Below, piece by piece: positions 15,694 through 24,353 of a DNA stretch of 64,000 nt. The stretch lies in the NCBI RefSeq assembly GCF_000721105.1, contig NZ_JOEV01000011.1, positions 62,001 to 126,000 of the forward strand, read 5' to 3'. A model generated the notes under the pieces. The model ran no database searches, was not told the DNA's origin, and saw nothing but the letters and a program-made list of their open reading frames with translations. The stretch comes from Streptomyces cellulosae. GTDB taxonomy: Bacteria; Actinomycetota; Actinomycetes; Streptomycetales; Streptomycetaceae. Each line of letters opens with the position of its first letter. Positions within the stretch are counted from its first letter, which is position 1. Both the position numbers and the translations under genes were made by a program.

Positions 15694-17940
15694 TCAGGCG
15701 CGTACGAGCTCCTTCTTCTCGTCCGAGTCGGGGTCCGGGTCCGCGTCCGCGTCCCTGTCGGCCTGGGTGCGCAGACCCTCGCCCTCGACGTCCACGTTCG
15801 GCAGGGCGCGGTCCAGCCACTTCGGCAGCCACCAGGCCTTCTTGCCGAGCAGCGCGAGCACCGCCGGGACGATCGCCATGCGGACCACGAACGCGTCGAA
15901 GAAGACGGCGATCGCGAGGCCGAAGCCGATCATCTTGATCATGGCCTCGCCGGCGCTGATGAAGCCGCCGAAGACGGCCATCATGATGATCGCGGCGGCG
16001 GCCACCACCCGGGCGCTGTGACGGAAGCCGGTGACCACGGCCTGGGCCGGTGTCTCGCCGTGGACGTACGCCTCCCGCATGCGGGTCACGAGGAACACCT
16101 CGTAGTCCATCGCGAGGCCGAAGACCACGCCCACCATGAAGATCGGCATCATCGACATGATCGGGCCGGTCTCCTCGACGCCGATCAGACCGGACAGCCA
16201 GCCCCACTGGAAGACCGCGACCACGGCACCGAGCGCGGCGAGCACGCTGAGCAGGAAGCCGAGGGCCGCCTTCAGCGGCACCAGGATGGAGCGGAAGACC
16301 GCGATCAGGAGCAGGAAGGCGAGACCGACCACCAGGGCCAGATACGGGATCAGCGCGTCGTTGAGCTTCTGCGAGAAGTCGATGTTCATCGCGGTGGTGC
16401 CGGTGACCAGGACCTTCGCGCCGGTGTCGGCCTTGATGCCGGTGCCCTTGTCGCGGATGGCGTGCACCAGGTCCTCGGTCTGGACCGAGGACGGCTTGGA
16501 GTCCGGGATCACGGTGATCGTCGCGGTGTCGCCGGCCTTGTTGAAGGCGGCCGGCGTCACCGTCGCGACGTCCTCGAGGCCCTTGATCCCGTCGGTCACC
16601 GTGGTGGCCGCGGCCTTGGGGTCGTCGCTGTTCTTGGCGTCGACCACGATCATCAGGGGGCCGTTGAAGCCGGGGCCGAAGCCCTCCGACAGCAGGTCGT
16701 ACGCCCGGCGCTGCGTGGTGGACGTCGGCTGCGAGCCGTCGTCGGGCAGGCCCAGTTCCAGCTGGGTGGCCGGAAGGGCGATCGCCCCCAGACCGACCAC
16801 GCCGAGCAGCAGCACGGCGGCCGGGCGGCGGATGACGAAGCTCGCCCAACGGGCGCCCAGGCCGGGCCTGGCCTGCTGCTTTCGGGCGTTCTCGGCGGTG
16901 TTGCCGCCGCGCGGCCTGCGCTTCTCGCCCGTCGCCCGGACCTTCCGGCCCGCGTACCCGAGCAGTGCCGGGATCATCGTGAGCGCGATGAGGACGGCGA
17001 CCACGACCGTGCCGGCCGCCGCGAGGCCCATCTTGGTCAGCATCGGGACGTTGACGACCGCGAGGCCCGCCAGCGCGATCACGACCGTGAGGCCCGCGAA
17101 GACCACCGCCGAGCCGGCCGTGCCGGTGGCGCGGCCGACCGCCTCCTCACGGTCCCGGCCCTCCGCCAGTTCGCTGCGGTAGCGGGAGACGATGAACAGC
17201 GCGTAGTCGATGCCGACCGCGAGACCGATCATCAGCGCGAGCGTGGAGGTGGTGTCGCCGAGGTCGAGCGCCTTGGCGAGGGTGGTGATGGTGGAGACGC
17301 CGATCCCGACGCCGATGATCGCCGTCAGCAGCGGCAGTCCGGCCGCGACCAGCGAGCCCAGGGTGACGACGAGGACGACCGCGGCGATGGCGAGACCGAC
17401 GGCCTCGCCGGCCGCCCCCGGCTCGGCCCCGGCCTGCAGGGCGTCACCTCCGACGTCGACGGTCAGACCGGTGGCCCGGGCCTCGTCGGCGGCCGTCTCC
17501 AGGGCGTTTCGGGTCGCGTCCTTGAGCTCCATGCCGGGAACGGCGTACTTCACGGACGTGTAGGCGACCGTGCCGTCCTTGCTGACGGCGTTGGTCGTGA
17601 ACGGGTCGGTGACGGAGACGACCTCGGAGCCGTCGCTCAGCTCCTTGACGGTCTTGTCGACGGTCGCCCTGTGGTCGGCGTCCGTCATCTTCTCGCCGTC
17701 GGGCGCCTTGAAGACGATACGCCCGGTCCCGCCATCCGCACTGGCTCCGGGGAAGCGCTGTTCCAGCAGGTCGAAAGCTTTCTGCGCTTCCGTCCCCGGC
17801 ATGGAGAAGGACGTGGTTCCGGCCGCGGGGGCGCTGGCCGCGCCGACACCCGCGAGCGTCAGCAGGGCCACCCATATCAGGGCGACGACATGCCGTCGCC
17901 TGAAGGCGAGCCGGCCGAGTTTGTAGAGGAACGTGGCCAC
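15694..17940 (-). CDS. MMPL/RND family membrane transporter
   Basis: A 748-residue integral membrane protein with the 12-helix MMPL architecture: helix 1 at about 19-38, a large outer domain to about 185, five helices to about 340, a second outer domain and a final block of helices at about 520-720. The proton-relay Asp-Tyr pairs are visible in LAVGIDYALFIVSRYRSEL and GLAMDYEVFLVTRMREAY. Family role: proton-driven export of lipids or drugs in actinobacteria. The start is GTG at 17940. A TetR gene follows upstream in the same direction, 127 bp away, a common regulator-exporter pairing. Confidence 0.92.
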   Translation of the reverse strand: MATFLYKLGRLAFRRRHVVALIWVALLTLAGVGAASAPAAGTTSFSMPGTEAQKAFDLLEQRFPGASADGGTGRIVFKAPDGEKMTDADHRATVDKTVKELSDGSEVVSVTDPFTTNAVSKDGTVAYTSVKYAVPGMELKDATRNALETAADEARATGLTVDVGGDALQAGAEPGAAGEAVGLAIAAVVLVVTLGSLVAAGLPLLTAIIGVGIGVSTITTLAKALDLGDTTSTLALMIGLAVGIDYALFIVSRYRSELAEGRDREEAVGRATGTAGSAVVFAGLTVVIALAGLAVVNVPMLTKMGLAAAGTVVVAVLIALTMIPALLGYAGRKVRATGEKRRPRGGNTAENARKQQARPGLGARWASFVIRRPAAVLLLGVVGLGAIALPATQLELGLPDDGSQPTSTTQRRAYDLLSEGFGPGFNGPLMIVVDAKNSDDPKAAATTVTDGIKGLEDVATVTPAAFNKAGDTATITVIPDSKPSSVQTEDLVHAIRDKGTGIKADTGAKVLVTGTTAMNIDFSQKLNDALIPYLALVVGLAFLLLIAVFRSILVPLKAALGFLLSVLAALGAVVAVFQWGWLSGLIGVEETGPIMSMMPIFMVGVVFGLAMDYEVFLVTRMREAYVHGETPAQAVVTGFRHSARVVAAAAIIMMAVFGGFISAGEAMIKMIGFGLAIAVFFDAFVVRMAIVPAVLALLGKKAWWLPKWLDRALPNVDVEGEGLRTQADRDADADPDPDSDEKKELVRA

Positions 17941-18067
17941 GAAGGCGTACTCCCGGTCAGGTCGTGTTGTGCTGCAGGGAAGGGGTGATCAGCCCGGTGG
18001 GTGGCAGGCGTGATCGTCCCGACGACGTGAGCGGTTACGTCAGGTGGGGTTCAGCTGTGGGGACTTG

Positions 18068-18667
18068 CTAGGGGGTGGTCACACCGAGGGCGGGGAGCAC
18101 CACGGCGTCGGTGTACGAGCGCAGGAACTCCTGCGTGGGGGGCAGGTCGTCGATCAGCGTGCGGGTGGCGAACGCGCCGACCAGCATGTGCGTGACGTAC
18201 TCGAGCGCCGGGCAGTCGGCCCGGATCTCACCCCGGTCGACCGCACGTTGCATCACCCGCCGGAACTCGGCCATCTCCGGCTCGACCAGCAGCTCCTTGA
18301 ACGCCCGCATCAGATCCGGATTGGTGTGCGACGCCATGGCGAGCGCCCGCATCAGGTCGGAGTTGCGCTCCATGGTGCAGTCGTCCTCGCGCGCGAGGAG
18401 GGTGTGGAGGTCGCCCCGGAGGGATCCGGTGTCGACATCGCCGATCCTGCCTGGCTTGCTGTGCCGCATGGCCTTCACGACCAGCTCGGGCTTGCCGCCC
18501 CACTGACGGTAGAGCGTGGCCTTGCTGGAGCGCGTGCGGGCGGCCACGGCGTCCATCGTCAGGGCGTCGTAGCCGACTTCCCGGAGCAGGTCGAGCACGG
18601 CCGAGTACAGCTCGGCCTCACGCTCGGGCGTGATCCGACTGCGACGCGCCGTTGCGACCTCAGTCAT
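18068..18667 (-). CDS. TetR family transcriptional regulator
   Basis: A 199-residue TetR regulator. The N-terminal helix-turn-helix covers AELYSAVLDLLREVGYDALTM and VAARTRSSKATLYRQWGGKPEL. The C-terminal domain contains LVGAFATRTLIDDLP and resembles the TetR_C_16 type. The start at 18667 follows GGTGAGAG. Two palindromes in the upstream spacer (18702-18715 and 18737-18753) are likely operators. It precedes the MMPL gene in the same direction, so it probably represses both itself and the transporter. Confidence 0.9.
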   Translation of the reverse strand: MTEVATARRSRITPEREAELYSAVLDLLREVGYDALTMDAVAARTRSSKATLYRQWGGKPELVVKAMRHSKPGRIGDVDTGSLRGDLHTLLAREDDCTMERNSDLMRALAMASHTNPDLMRAFKELLVEPEMAEFRRVMQRAVDRGEIRADCPALEYVTHMLVGAFATRTLIDDLPPTQEFLRSYTDAVVLPALGVTTP

Positions 18668-18701
18668 GGCTCTCACCTTCCCCGGCTCCGAACGACACGG
18701 T

Positions 18702-18715
18702 TTCGTACATACGAA
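18702..18715. promoter_or_regulatory. palindrome TTCGTACATACGAA, probable TetR operator
   Basis: A perfect 6-2-6 dyad 35 bp upstream of the tetR start, inside the divergent spacer with the tricorn protease gene. It shares the TTCGT half-site with the palindrome at 18737, suggesting two sites for one regulator. Confidence 0.55.
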
Positions 18716-18736
18716 TGTAGCGCATCCCTCAAGCGA

Positions 18737-18753
18737 AACGAAACTGTTTCGTT
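18737..18753. promoter_or_regulatory. palindrome AACGAAACTGTTTCGTT, probable TetR operator
   Basis: A perfect 8-1-8 dyad, strikingly AT-rich for this genome, 70 bp upstream of the tetR start. Its AACGAAAC arm resembles TetR-type operators. It could also affect the tricorn protease gene on the other side. Confidence 0.6.
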
Positions 18754-18846
18754 CGTGTCGAGCGTCACCTTGAGCGCGCCTGGCGTGAAACCGTGCCCGA
18801 CCTTTCATAAGTTGCCCTGGTCCATCCCCGGGAAAAGCATGGGAAG

Positions 18847-21800
18847 GTGAGCTATTTGCGCCTTCCGCATCTGAGCGGCGACCTGCTGTGCTTCGTCGCC
18901 GAGGACGACCTCTGGCTGGCCCCCCTCGACGGCCCCGGCCGTGCCTGGCGGCTCACCGTCGACCGCACCAAAGTGGGCCACCCCCGCTTCTCGCCCGACG
19001 GGAGCCGGATCGCGTACACGAGCTGGTGGGCCTCGGTCCCCGAGATCCACCTGGTCCCGACGGAGGGCGGACCGAGCCGGCGGCTGACCCACTGGGGATC
19101 TCCGGACACCCAGGTCTGCGGCTGGACCCCCTGCGGCGAGATCCTCGCGGTCGCCTCGCACGGCGAGCCCTTCTCGTACTTCACCTGGGCGTACAAGGTC
19201 CACCCCGACGGCGACCCCGGACGCAAGCTCCCCTGGGGCCCGGTCTCCGACATCCAGGCCGCCGACTTCGACGGCGAACGCAGAACGCTCCTGCTCACCG
19301 GCACCCCGCCGCACGAACCAGCCGCCTGGAAGCGCTACCGGGGCGGTGCCACGGGCCGCCTGTGGCTGCACGGCGAGCGCATCCTCGCCGACCTGGACGG
19401 TCACCTGCACTCCCCTCTGTTCGTCGGCGGCCGGATCGCCTTCCTCTCCGACCACGAGGGCGTCGGCAACCTCTACTCCTGCGCGCACGACGGCTCCGAC
19501 CTGCGCCGGCACACCGACCACGACGCCTTCTACGCCCGGCACGCGGCGAGCGACGGCACGCGGGTGGTGTACCAGTGCGCGGGTGACCTGTGGATCGTCG
19601 ACGACCTCGCCGCCGACTCCGTGCCCCGCCGGCTGGACGTCCGGCTGAGCGGGCCGCGCGCGGGACGTCGTACGTACCAGGTGCCCGCGGCCCACCACGT
19701 GGACGGCATCTCGGTGGACGAGACGGGCCGCGCGAGCGCCGTCGTCGTCCGCGGAAGCCTGTACTGGCTCACCCACCGCGACGGCCCCGCCCGCACCCTC
19801 ACGGACACGCCGGGGGTACGGGTCCGGCTCCCGGAGATGCTCGGCTCGGGCGGCCAGGTGGCGTACGTGACGGACGCGGAGGGCGAGGACGCGGTCGAGA
19901 TCGCCTACCTGCCGAGGGCGACCGGGGACCGGGCACCGCGCCGGCCGGCGTCGGGAGAGCTGGGCCGCGTGCTCGAACTGGTCTCGGACCCGCGGGGCGA
20001 ACGACTGGCGATCGCCTCCCACGACGGACGGCTGCTGCTCCTCACGGTGCCCGACGACACGGGCACCGAGGACGGCGTCGGCGAGATCGTGGAGCTCATC
20101 CACTCGGTCAACGGCCCCGTACGCGACCTCGCGTTCTCCCCGGACGGGGCCTGGCTGACCTGGTCGCACCCGGGTATCGGCAGGACGCTGCGGCAGATCA
20201 AGATGGCCCGCATCTCCGGCACCGCACTGGGGGACCCACTGATCGTCGACGTCACGGACGGCCGCTTCGAGGACGAGAACCCGGTGTTCACCAGGGACGG
20301 CCGGTACCTCGCCTTCCTGTCCTGGCGGGGCTTCGACCCGGTGTACGACGTCCACACCGGGGACCTGTCCTTCCCCCTCGGCTGCCGCCCCTACCTGGTC
20401 CCGCTCTCCTCGGCCACCCCCTCCCCCTTCGCCCTGAACCCGGAGGGCCGGCCGGCCGCCGGGGGCCTGGACGTCGCGGAGGAGGACGAGGTCGGCGACG
20501 GCACGGTGACCGTCGAGGTCGAGGGCCTGGAGAGCCGGGTGACGCCCTTCCCGGTGGCCGCCTCCAAGTACTCGGCGCTGTACCCGGTCGCCGGCGGCGG
20601 CCTGGTCTGGCTGCGCTGGCCGATCTCGGGCGCGCTGGGCGAGACGTTCGCGAACCCGGACGACACCAGCGGCCGCCCGACGCTGGAGCACTTCACCATC
20701 AGCAAGGCGAAGAAGTCCGAACTGGTCGAGCACCTGGACTGGTTCGCGGTCAGCGGCGACGGCACCCGACTGGTGGTCGTCGACGAGGGCGACCTGCGCG
20801 CGGTTCCGTCCGCCGAGCCCGGCGACGTCGACACGACGGTCTGGATCGACGCCCGCCGCATCCTGCACGAGGTCGACCCGGCCGCCGAGTGGCGCCAGGC
20901 GTACGAGGAGGCGGGCCGGCTCATCCGGGCGTACTTCTGGGAACCCGGGATGTGCGGCATCGACTGGGACGCGGTGCTCGCCCAGTACCGCCCGCTGGTC
21001 GAACGGGTCGCGTCCCCCGACGAGTTCGCGGACCTGCTGCGCGAGGTGCTGGGCGAGCTGGGCACCTCGCACGCCTACGTCTCCTCCGCCCGCCGCAACG
21101 AGGGCCCGGCGCACTACCAGCGCCGGCAGGGCCTGCTCGGCGCCAACTTCGTCCTCAGGGACGGCGGTTGGGCGGTCCGGCGGATCCTGCCCGGCGACTC
21201 CTCCGACTCCAAGGCACGTTCACCGCTGGCCGGCACGGGCATCCGGGAGGGGGCGTTGCTGACCCACGTCGACGGCCGCCCCGTCGACCCGGTCGCGGGT
21301 CCCTACCCCTTGTTGGCGGGAGCGGGCGGTACGACGGTGGAGCTGACGTTCGCACCAGCGGAGGGAGAGGGTCCGTCGCGGCGGGTGGCCGTGGTGCCGC
21401 TGATCGACGAGCGCCCCCTGCGCTACCAGGACTGGGTGGCCAAACGCCGGGCCGTCGTGCGGGAGTTGAGCGGCGGGCGGTGCGGCTATCTGCACATCCC
21501 CGACATGGGGGGCTCGGGCTGGGCCCAGTTCAACCGGGACCTGCGCATGGAGGTGTCGCGGCCCGCTCTGATCGTCGACGTACGCGGCAACGCGGGCGGC
21601 CACATCAGCGAACTGGTCGTGGAGAAACTGACCCGCACCATCCTCGGCTGGGACCTGACGAGGGGCGCCCAGCCGGTGTCGTACGCCTCCACCGCCCCGC
21701 GCGGCCCGGTCGTCGCCCTCGCCGACGAGGCGACCTCCTCCGACGGCGACATGATCACGGCCGCCTTCAAACTCCTCGGGCTGGGCCCGGTGGTCGGTCA

Positions 21801-22104
21801 GCGCACCTGGGGCGGAGTCGTCGGCATGACCGGCCGCCACCAACTGGGCGACGGCACGGTGATCACGGTGCCGATGAACGCGGCCTGGTTCGACGCGTAC
21901 GGCTGGTCCGTGGAGAACCACGGCGTCGCCCCCGACCTGGAGATCCTCCGCACTCCCCTGGACTGGGCGGAGGGCAGGCACGCCCAGTTGGCCGACGCGG
22001 TACAACTGGCGCTGGACCTCCTGGAGACCAACCCGCCCGCGACGCCTCCGGACTACCGGCACGTACCGGACAGATCGAGGCCGCAACTGCCGCCCCGGCA
22101 TTGA
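18847..22104 (+). CDS. tricorn-type protease (S41 family)
   Basis: A 1085-residue tricorn protease homologue, about the full family length. The first 650 residues form beta-propeller blades with WD40-like repeats (HPRFSPDGSRIAY, DLAFSPDGAWLTW, NPVFTRDGRYLAF). A PDZ domain follows at about 755-840 and the C-terminal S41 serine-protease core ends the chain. Catalytic residues are visible: His742 in GTSHAYV, Ser965-Asp966 in ATSSDGDM and Glu1023 in WSVENHG. Family role: a large cytosolic assembly degrading peptides released by the proteasome or other proteases. GTG 18847 opens MSYLRLPHLSGD, the conserved family start. A hairpin follows at 22155. Confidence 0.93.
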   Translation: MSYLRLPHLSGDLLCFVAEDDLWLAPLDGPGRAWRLTVDRTKVGHPRFSPDGSRIAYTSWWASVPEIHLVPTEGGPSRRLTHWGSPDTQVCGWTPCGEILAVASHGEPFSYFTWAYKVHPDGDPGRKLPWGPVSDIQAADFDGERRTLLLTGTPPHEPAAWKRYRGGATGRLWLHGERILADLDGHLHSPLFVGGRIAFLSDHEGVGNLYSCAHDGSDLRRHTDHDAFYARHAASDGTRVVYQCAGDLWIVDDLAADSVPRRLDVRLSGPRAGRRTYQVPAAHHVDGISVDETGRASAVVVRGSLYWLTHRDGPARTLTDTPGVRVRLPEMLGSGGQVAYVTDAEGEDAVEIAYLPRATGDRAPRRPASGELGRVLELVSDPRGERLAIASHDGRLLLLTVPDDTGTEDGVGEIVELIHSVNGPVRDLAFSPDGAWLTWSHPGIGRTLRQIKMARISGTALGDPLIVDVTDGRFEDENPVFTRDGRYLAFLSWRGFDPVYDVHTGDLSFPLGCRPYLVPLSSATPSPFALNPEGRPAAGGLDVAEEDEVGDGTVTVEVEGLESRVTPFPVAASKYSALYPVAGGGLVWLRWPISGALGETFANPDDTSGRPTLEHFTISKAKKSELVEHLDWFAVSGDGTRLVVVDEGDLRAVPSAEPGDVDTTVWIDARRILHEVDPAAEWRQAYEEAGRLIRAYFWEPGMCGIDWDAVLAQYRPLVERVASPDEFADLLREVLGELGTSHAYVSSARRNEGPAHYQRRQGLLGANFVLRDGGWAVRRILPGDSSDSKARSPLAGTGIREGALLTHVDGRPVDPVAGPYPLLAGAGGTTVELTFAPAEGEGPSRRVAVVPLIDERPLRYQDWVAKRRAVVRELSGGRCGYLHIPDMGGSGWAQFNRDLRMEVSRPALIVDVRGNAGGHISELVVEKLTRTILGWDLTRGAQPVSYASTAPRGPVVALADEATSSDGDMITAAFKLLGLGPVVGQRTWGGVVGMTGRHQLGDGTVITVPMNAAWFDAYGWSVENHGVAPDLEILRTPLDWAEGRHAQLADAVQLALDLLETNPPATPPDYRHVPDRSRPQLPPRH

Positions 22105-22154
22105 CAGGCGACGGCGACGGGGGCGGAGGCGGGGCGGAGGCGGGGCACAAAAAC

Positions 22155-22186
22155 GCGGGGCACCCTCCCGTCGAAGGGCACCCCGC
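22155..22186. terminator. hairpin between convergent tricorn protease and small-protein genes
   Basis: GCGGGG pairs with CCCCGC and CCCT with AGGG, separated by a two-base mismatch, with an eight-base loop. It lies 50 bp after the protease stop and 28 bp from the end of the convergent small gene. Confidence 0.6.
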
Positions 22187-22213
22187 GCTCACAGGCCGAA
22201 GCCGAACGCTACG

Positions 22214-22456
22214 TCAGACCTCGTAGTCCGGGTCGAGCCGGTCCTGCTCCTCGCGCTCGCGGCGCATGCGCTCGTTCTCCTCGTCGCGCATGCGGTCGTC
22301 ACGCATGCGGTCGTCGCGCGGCCGCTCGCTCGGCCGGCCCTTCGGCTGACCCTGCTGGCCGCGCTGCTGAGCCTTCTCGCGGGCCTGCTGGGCCTTCTGC
22401 TTGGCCTGCTCCTGCCACTGCTCCGACTTGTCCTGGAACTGGTCCTTCATACCCAT
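22214..22456 (-). CDS. small highly charged hydrophilic protein
   Basis: An 80-residue protein of almost only Gln, Lys, Arg, Glu, Asp and Met. The N-terminal half (KDQFQDKSEQWQEQAKQKAQ) should form an amphipathic helix or coiled coil. The C-terminal half repeats DDRMRDDRMRDEENERMRRE and ends DPDYEV. It is probably disordered, with a composition like stress-associated hydrophilic proteins, but no domain is recognisable. The ATG at 22456 has GGGAGTG upstream at normal spacing. I infer no function. Confidence 0.75.
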   Translation of the reverse strand: MGMKDQFQDKSEQWQEQAKQKAQQAREKAQQRGQQGQPKGRPSERPRDDRMRDDRMRDEENERMRREREEQDRLDPDYEV

Positions 22457-22545
22457 GTGGGTTCACTCCCGTAATGAGTGGGGGGTTGGTCCCCTCGGGT
22501 GGGGCTCGACCAGATTCACACGGGCCGTCACAGGGCGCATGTCGA

Positions 22546-23430
22546 TCAACTACGGTGTGTAGCGCGAGCCTCCTCGTCGGCCGCCCCACCTGCGCCGACG
22601 AGTCCGGAGCCGATGCCGTCCAGCCGGGACCCGAACCGCCGCATCTCCCGCGGCCCGACGGCCCCGATGATCCCGGGCAGGTACCCCCGTACGCCTTGCG
22701 TCCCGCGCAGCCACCACTGGCCGTAGACATGGCTCGACCGCCGCTCGATGCCGGCCACCAGCCGGTCCACCGCCGGTCCCAGGGGGTAGGTCTTGTTGGA
22801 CGGCCAGGGCAGCCGCTGCCGCAACTCCCGCATCACCGCGTCCTGGTCGGCCCCGCGCACCATGTCCGTGTCGGTCCACGACAGGTACCCGACCCCGACC
22901 CGCACGCCCTGGTGACCGACCTCGGCCCGCAGGCTGTGCGCGTACGCCTCCACACCCGCCTTGGACGCGCAGTACGCCGTCATCATCGGCGCCGGGGCGA
23001 TCGCGGCGAGGGAGGCGATCTGGAGCAGATAGCCCCGGCTCTCCACCAGCGACGGCAGGAAAGCCCGGGCAGTCACGGCCGACCCGATCAGGTTGACCTC
23101 GATCACCCGCCGCCAGGCCACGGGATCGGAGTCGACGAAGGGTCCGCCGGTGGCGACCCCCGCGTTGGCGACCACGATGTCGACCTTCCCGAACCGTTCC
23201 CCGACCTCCCGGGCGACGCGGGTCATCGCCGCGTGGTCGGTGACGTCGGCGTACCAGTGGGCGCTGTCGCCGTGCAGCCGCGCGGCGACCTGTTCGAGCG
23301 CGTCCGGCTCCAGTCCGACCAGCGCCACCGTCGCCCCGCGCGCGGACAGCTTGCGGGCCAGCAACTCCCCCACGCCCCGCGCCGCTCCGGTGACGACGGC
23401 GACCTGCCCCTCAAGGCTCACCCTGGTCAT
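22546..23430 (-). CDS. short-chain dehydrogenase/reductase (SDR)
   Basis: A 294-residue classical SDR. The NAD(P)-binding motif is VVTGAARGVGELLA (TGxxxGxG) near residue 12. NAG is in VVANAGVATGG near 88. The catalytic Ser is in LLQIASLAA, and YxxxK is in TAYCASKAGVEAY near 152. A C-terminal tail of about 45 residues is longer than usual. It is the last gene of a coupled operon: its ATG overlaps the stop of the hydrolase gene as ATGA. With the upstream monooxygenase and hydrolase it fits oxidation or reduction of an alcohol or ketone in one catabolic pathway. Confidence 0.9.
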   Translation of the reverse strand: MTRVSLEGQVAVVTGAARGVGELLARKLSARGATVALVGLEPDALEQVAARLHGDSAHWYADVTDHAAMTRVAREVGERFGKVDIVVANAGVATGGPFVDSDPVAWRRVIEVNLIGSAVTARAFLPSLVESRGYLLQIASLAAIAPAPMMTAYCASKAGVEAYAHSLRAEVGHQGVRVGVGYLSWTDTDMVRGADQDAVMRELRQRLPWPSNKTYPLGPAVDRLVAGIERRSSHVYGQWWLRGTQGVRGYLPGIIGAVGPREMRRFGSRLDGIGSGLVGAGGAADEEARATHRS

Positions 23431-24353
23431 GCGCCCTCCTCGATCTGCGCCCCCGTCACACAGGCGGTGACGAGTGTTCGGATCCTCCCGGTGACCAGCT
23501 CCGGCGCCTCGACCGGTGTCATGTGGCCGACCCCGGACAGTTCGGTCAGGCCCACGCAGTCCGGCAGCGCGGCGGCCAGCGCGCGGGCCTGCACCGGCGG
23601 CGTCAGCCGGTCGGCCGAGCCCACGACGACCTCCGTCGGCGCGTTCAACTCCCGTACGCCGTGGTCGAGATCGAGCAGGCCGAGGACGTGCGACCAGGCG
23701 TGGCGCACCCCGCGCGGGCAGGCGTGCACGATACGGGCGCACGCCTCGACCATGTCGGGGGCCGAACCGGGGCCCATCGTCCCGTACTTGAGGATCCGCC
23801 GGGCCAGTGGCGTGACCGGCCCGAGCGGCGCGCGGGAGCCGAGCAGCCGCCCGGTCAGCCAGGTCCGGAGCCGGCCCGGGCGGATCGGTAGCACCAGCGA
23901 TTCGGCGACCAGCCGCGACGAGCCCGTGCTGCACAGCAGGACGGCCGCCGCGTGTTCTCGGAACGCGGGCCTGGTGGCGGCGGCCATGACCGTCATCCCA
24001 CCCATCGAGTGACCGGCGATCACCGCCTTCTCGCCGGGCGCGAGGGTGGCCCGCAGTACGGCTTCGAGGTCGTCGGCGAGCCCGTCCGTGGTGCAGGCGG
24101 GGCTCGCGGGGCTGCGTCCGTGGCCCCGCTGGTCGTAGGCGATGACCCGGTGGTCGACGGACAGGTCCCGGATCTGCGCCGCCCAGAAGGCGGTCGAGCA
24201 GGTCCAGCCGTGCACGAGGACCACGGCGGGCGCCTGCTCGACTCCGTGCACCTCGACGTGCAGCCGGGAGCCGTCGGCGGAGGTTGTGGTGAGGACGCGC
24301 GCGGGGACGGGCGGGGCATAGGTGCCGCAGGAGACATGCGTCGGGCGGCTCAT
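23427..24353 (-). CDS. alpha/beta hydrolase (probable ester or lactone hydrolase)
   Basis: A 308-residue alpha/beta-hydrolase fold enzyme. The oxyanion region is VLVHGWTCSTAFW near residue 58. RVIAYDQRGHGRSP follows, then the nucleophile elbow IAGHSMGGMTV near 126. The acid is probably in VVVGSADRLTPP near 250 and the catalytic His in SGVGHMTPVEAP near 278. It is second of three coupled genes, with ATGA overlaps at both ends. Between a Baeyer-Villiger-type monooxygenase and an SDR, it would hydrolyse the ester or lactone the monooxygenase produces; that role is inferred from context. Confidence 0.88.
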   Translation of the reverse strand: MSRPTHVSCGTYAPPVPARVLTTTSADGSRLHVEVHGVEQAPAVVLVHGWTCSTAFWAAQIRDLSVDHRVIAYDQRGHGRSPASPACTTDGLADDLEAVLRATLAPGEKAVIAGHSMGGMTVMAAATRPAFREHAAAVLLCSTGSSRLVAESLVLPIRPGRLRTWLTGRLLGSRAPLGPVTPLARRILKYGTMGPGSAPDMVEACARIVHACPRGVRHAWSHVLGLLDLDHGVRELNAPTEVVVGSADRLTPPVQARALAAALPDCVGLTELSGVGHMTPVEAPELVTGRIRTLVTACVTGAQIEEGA

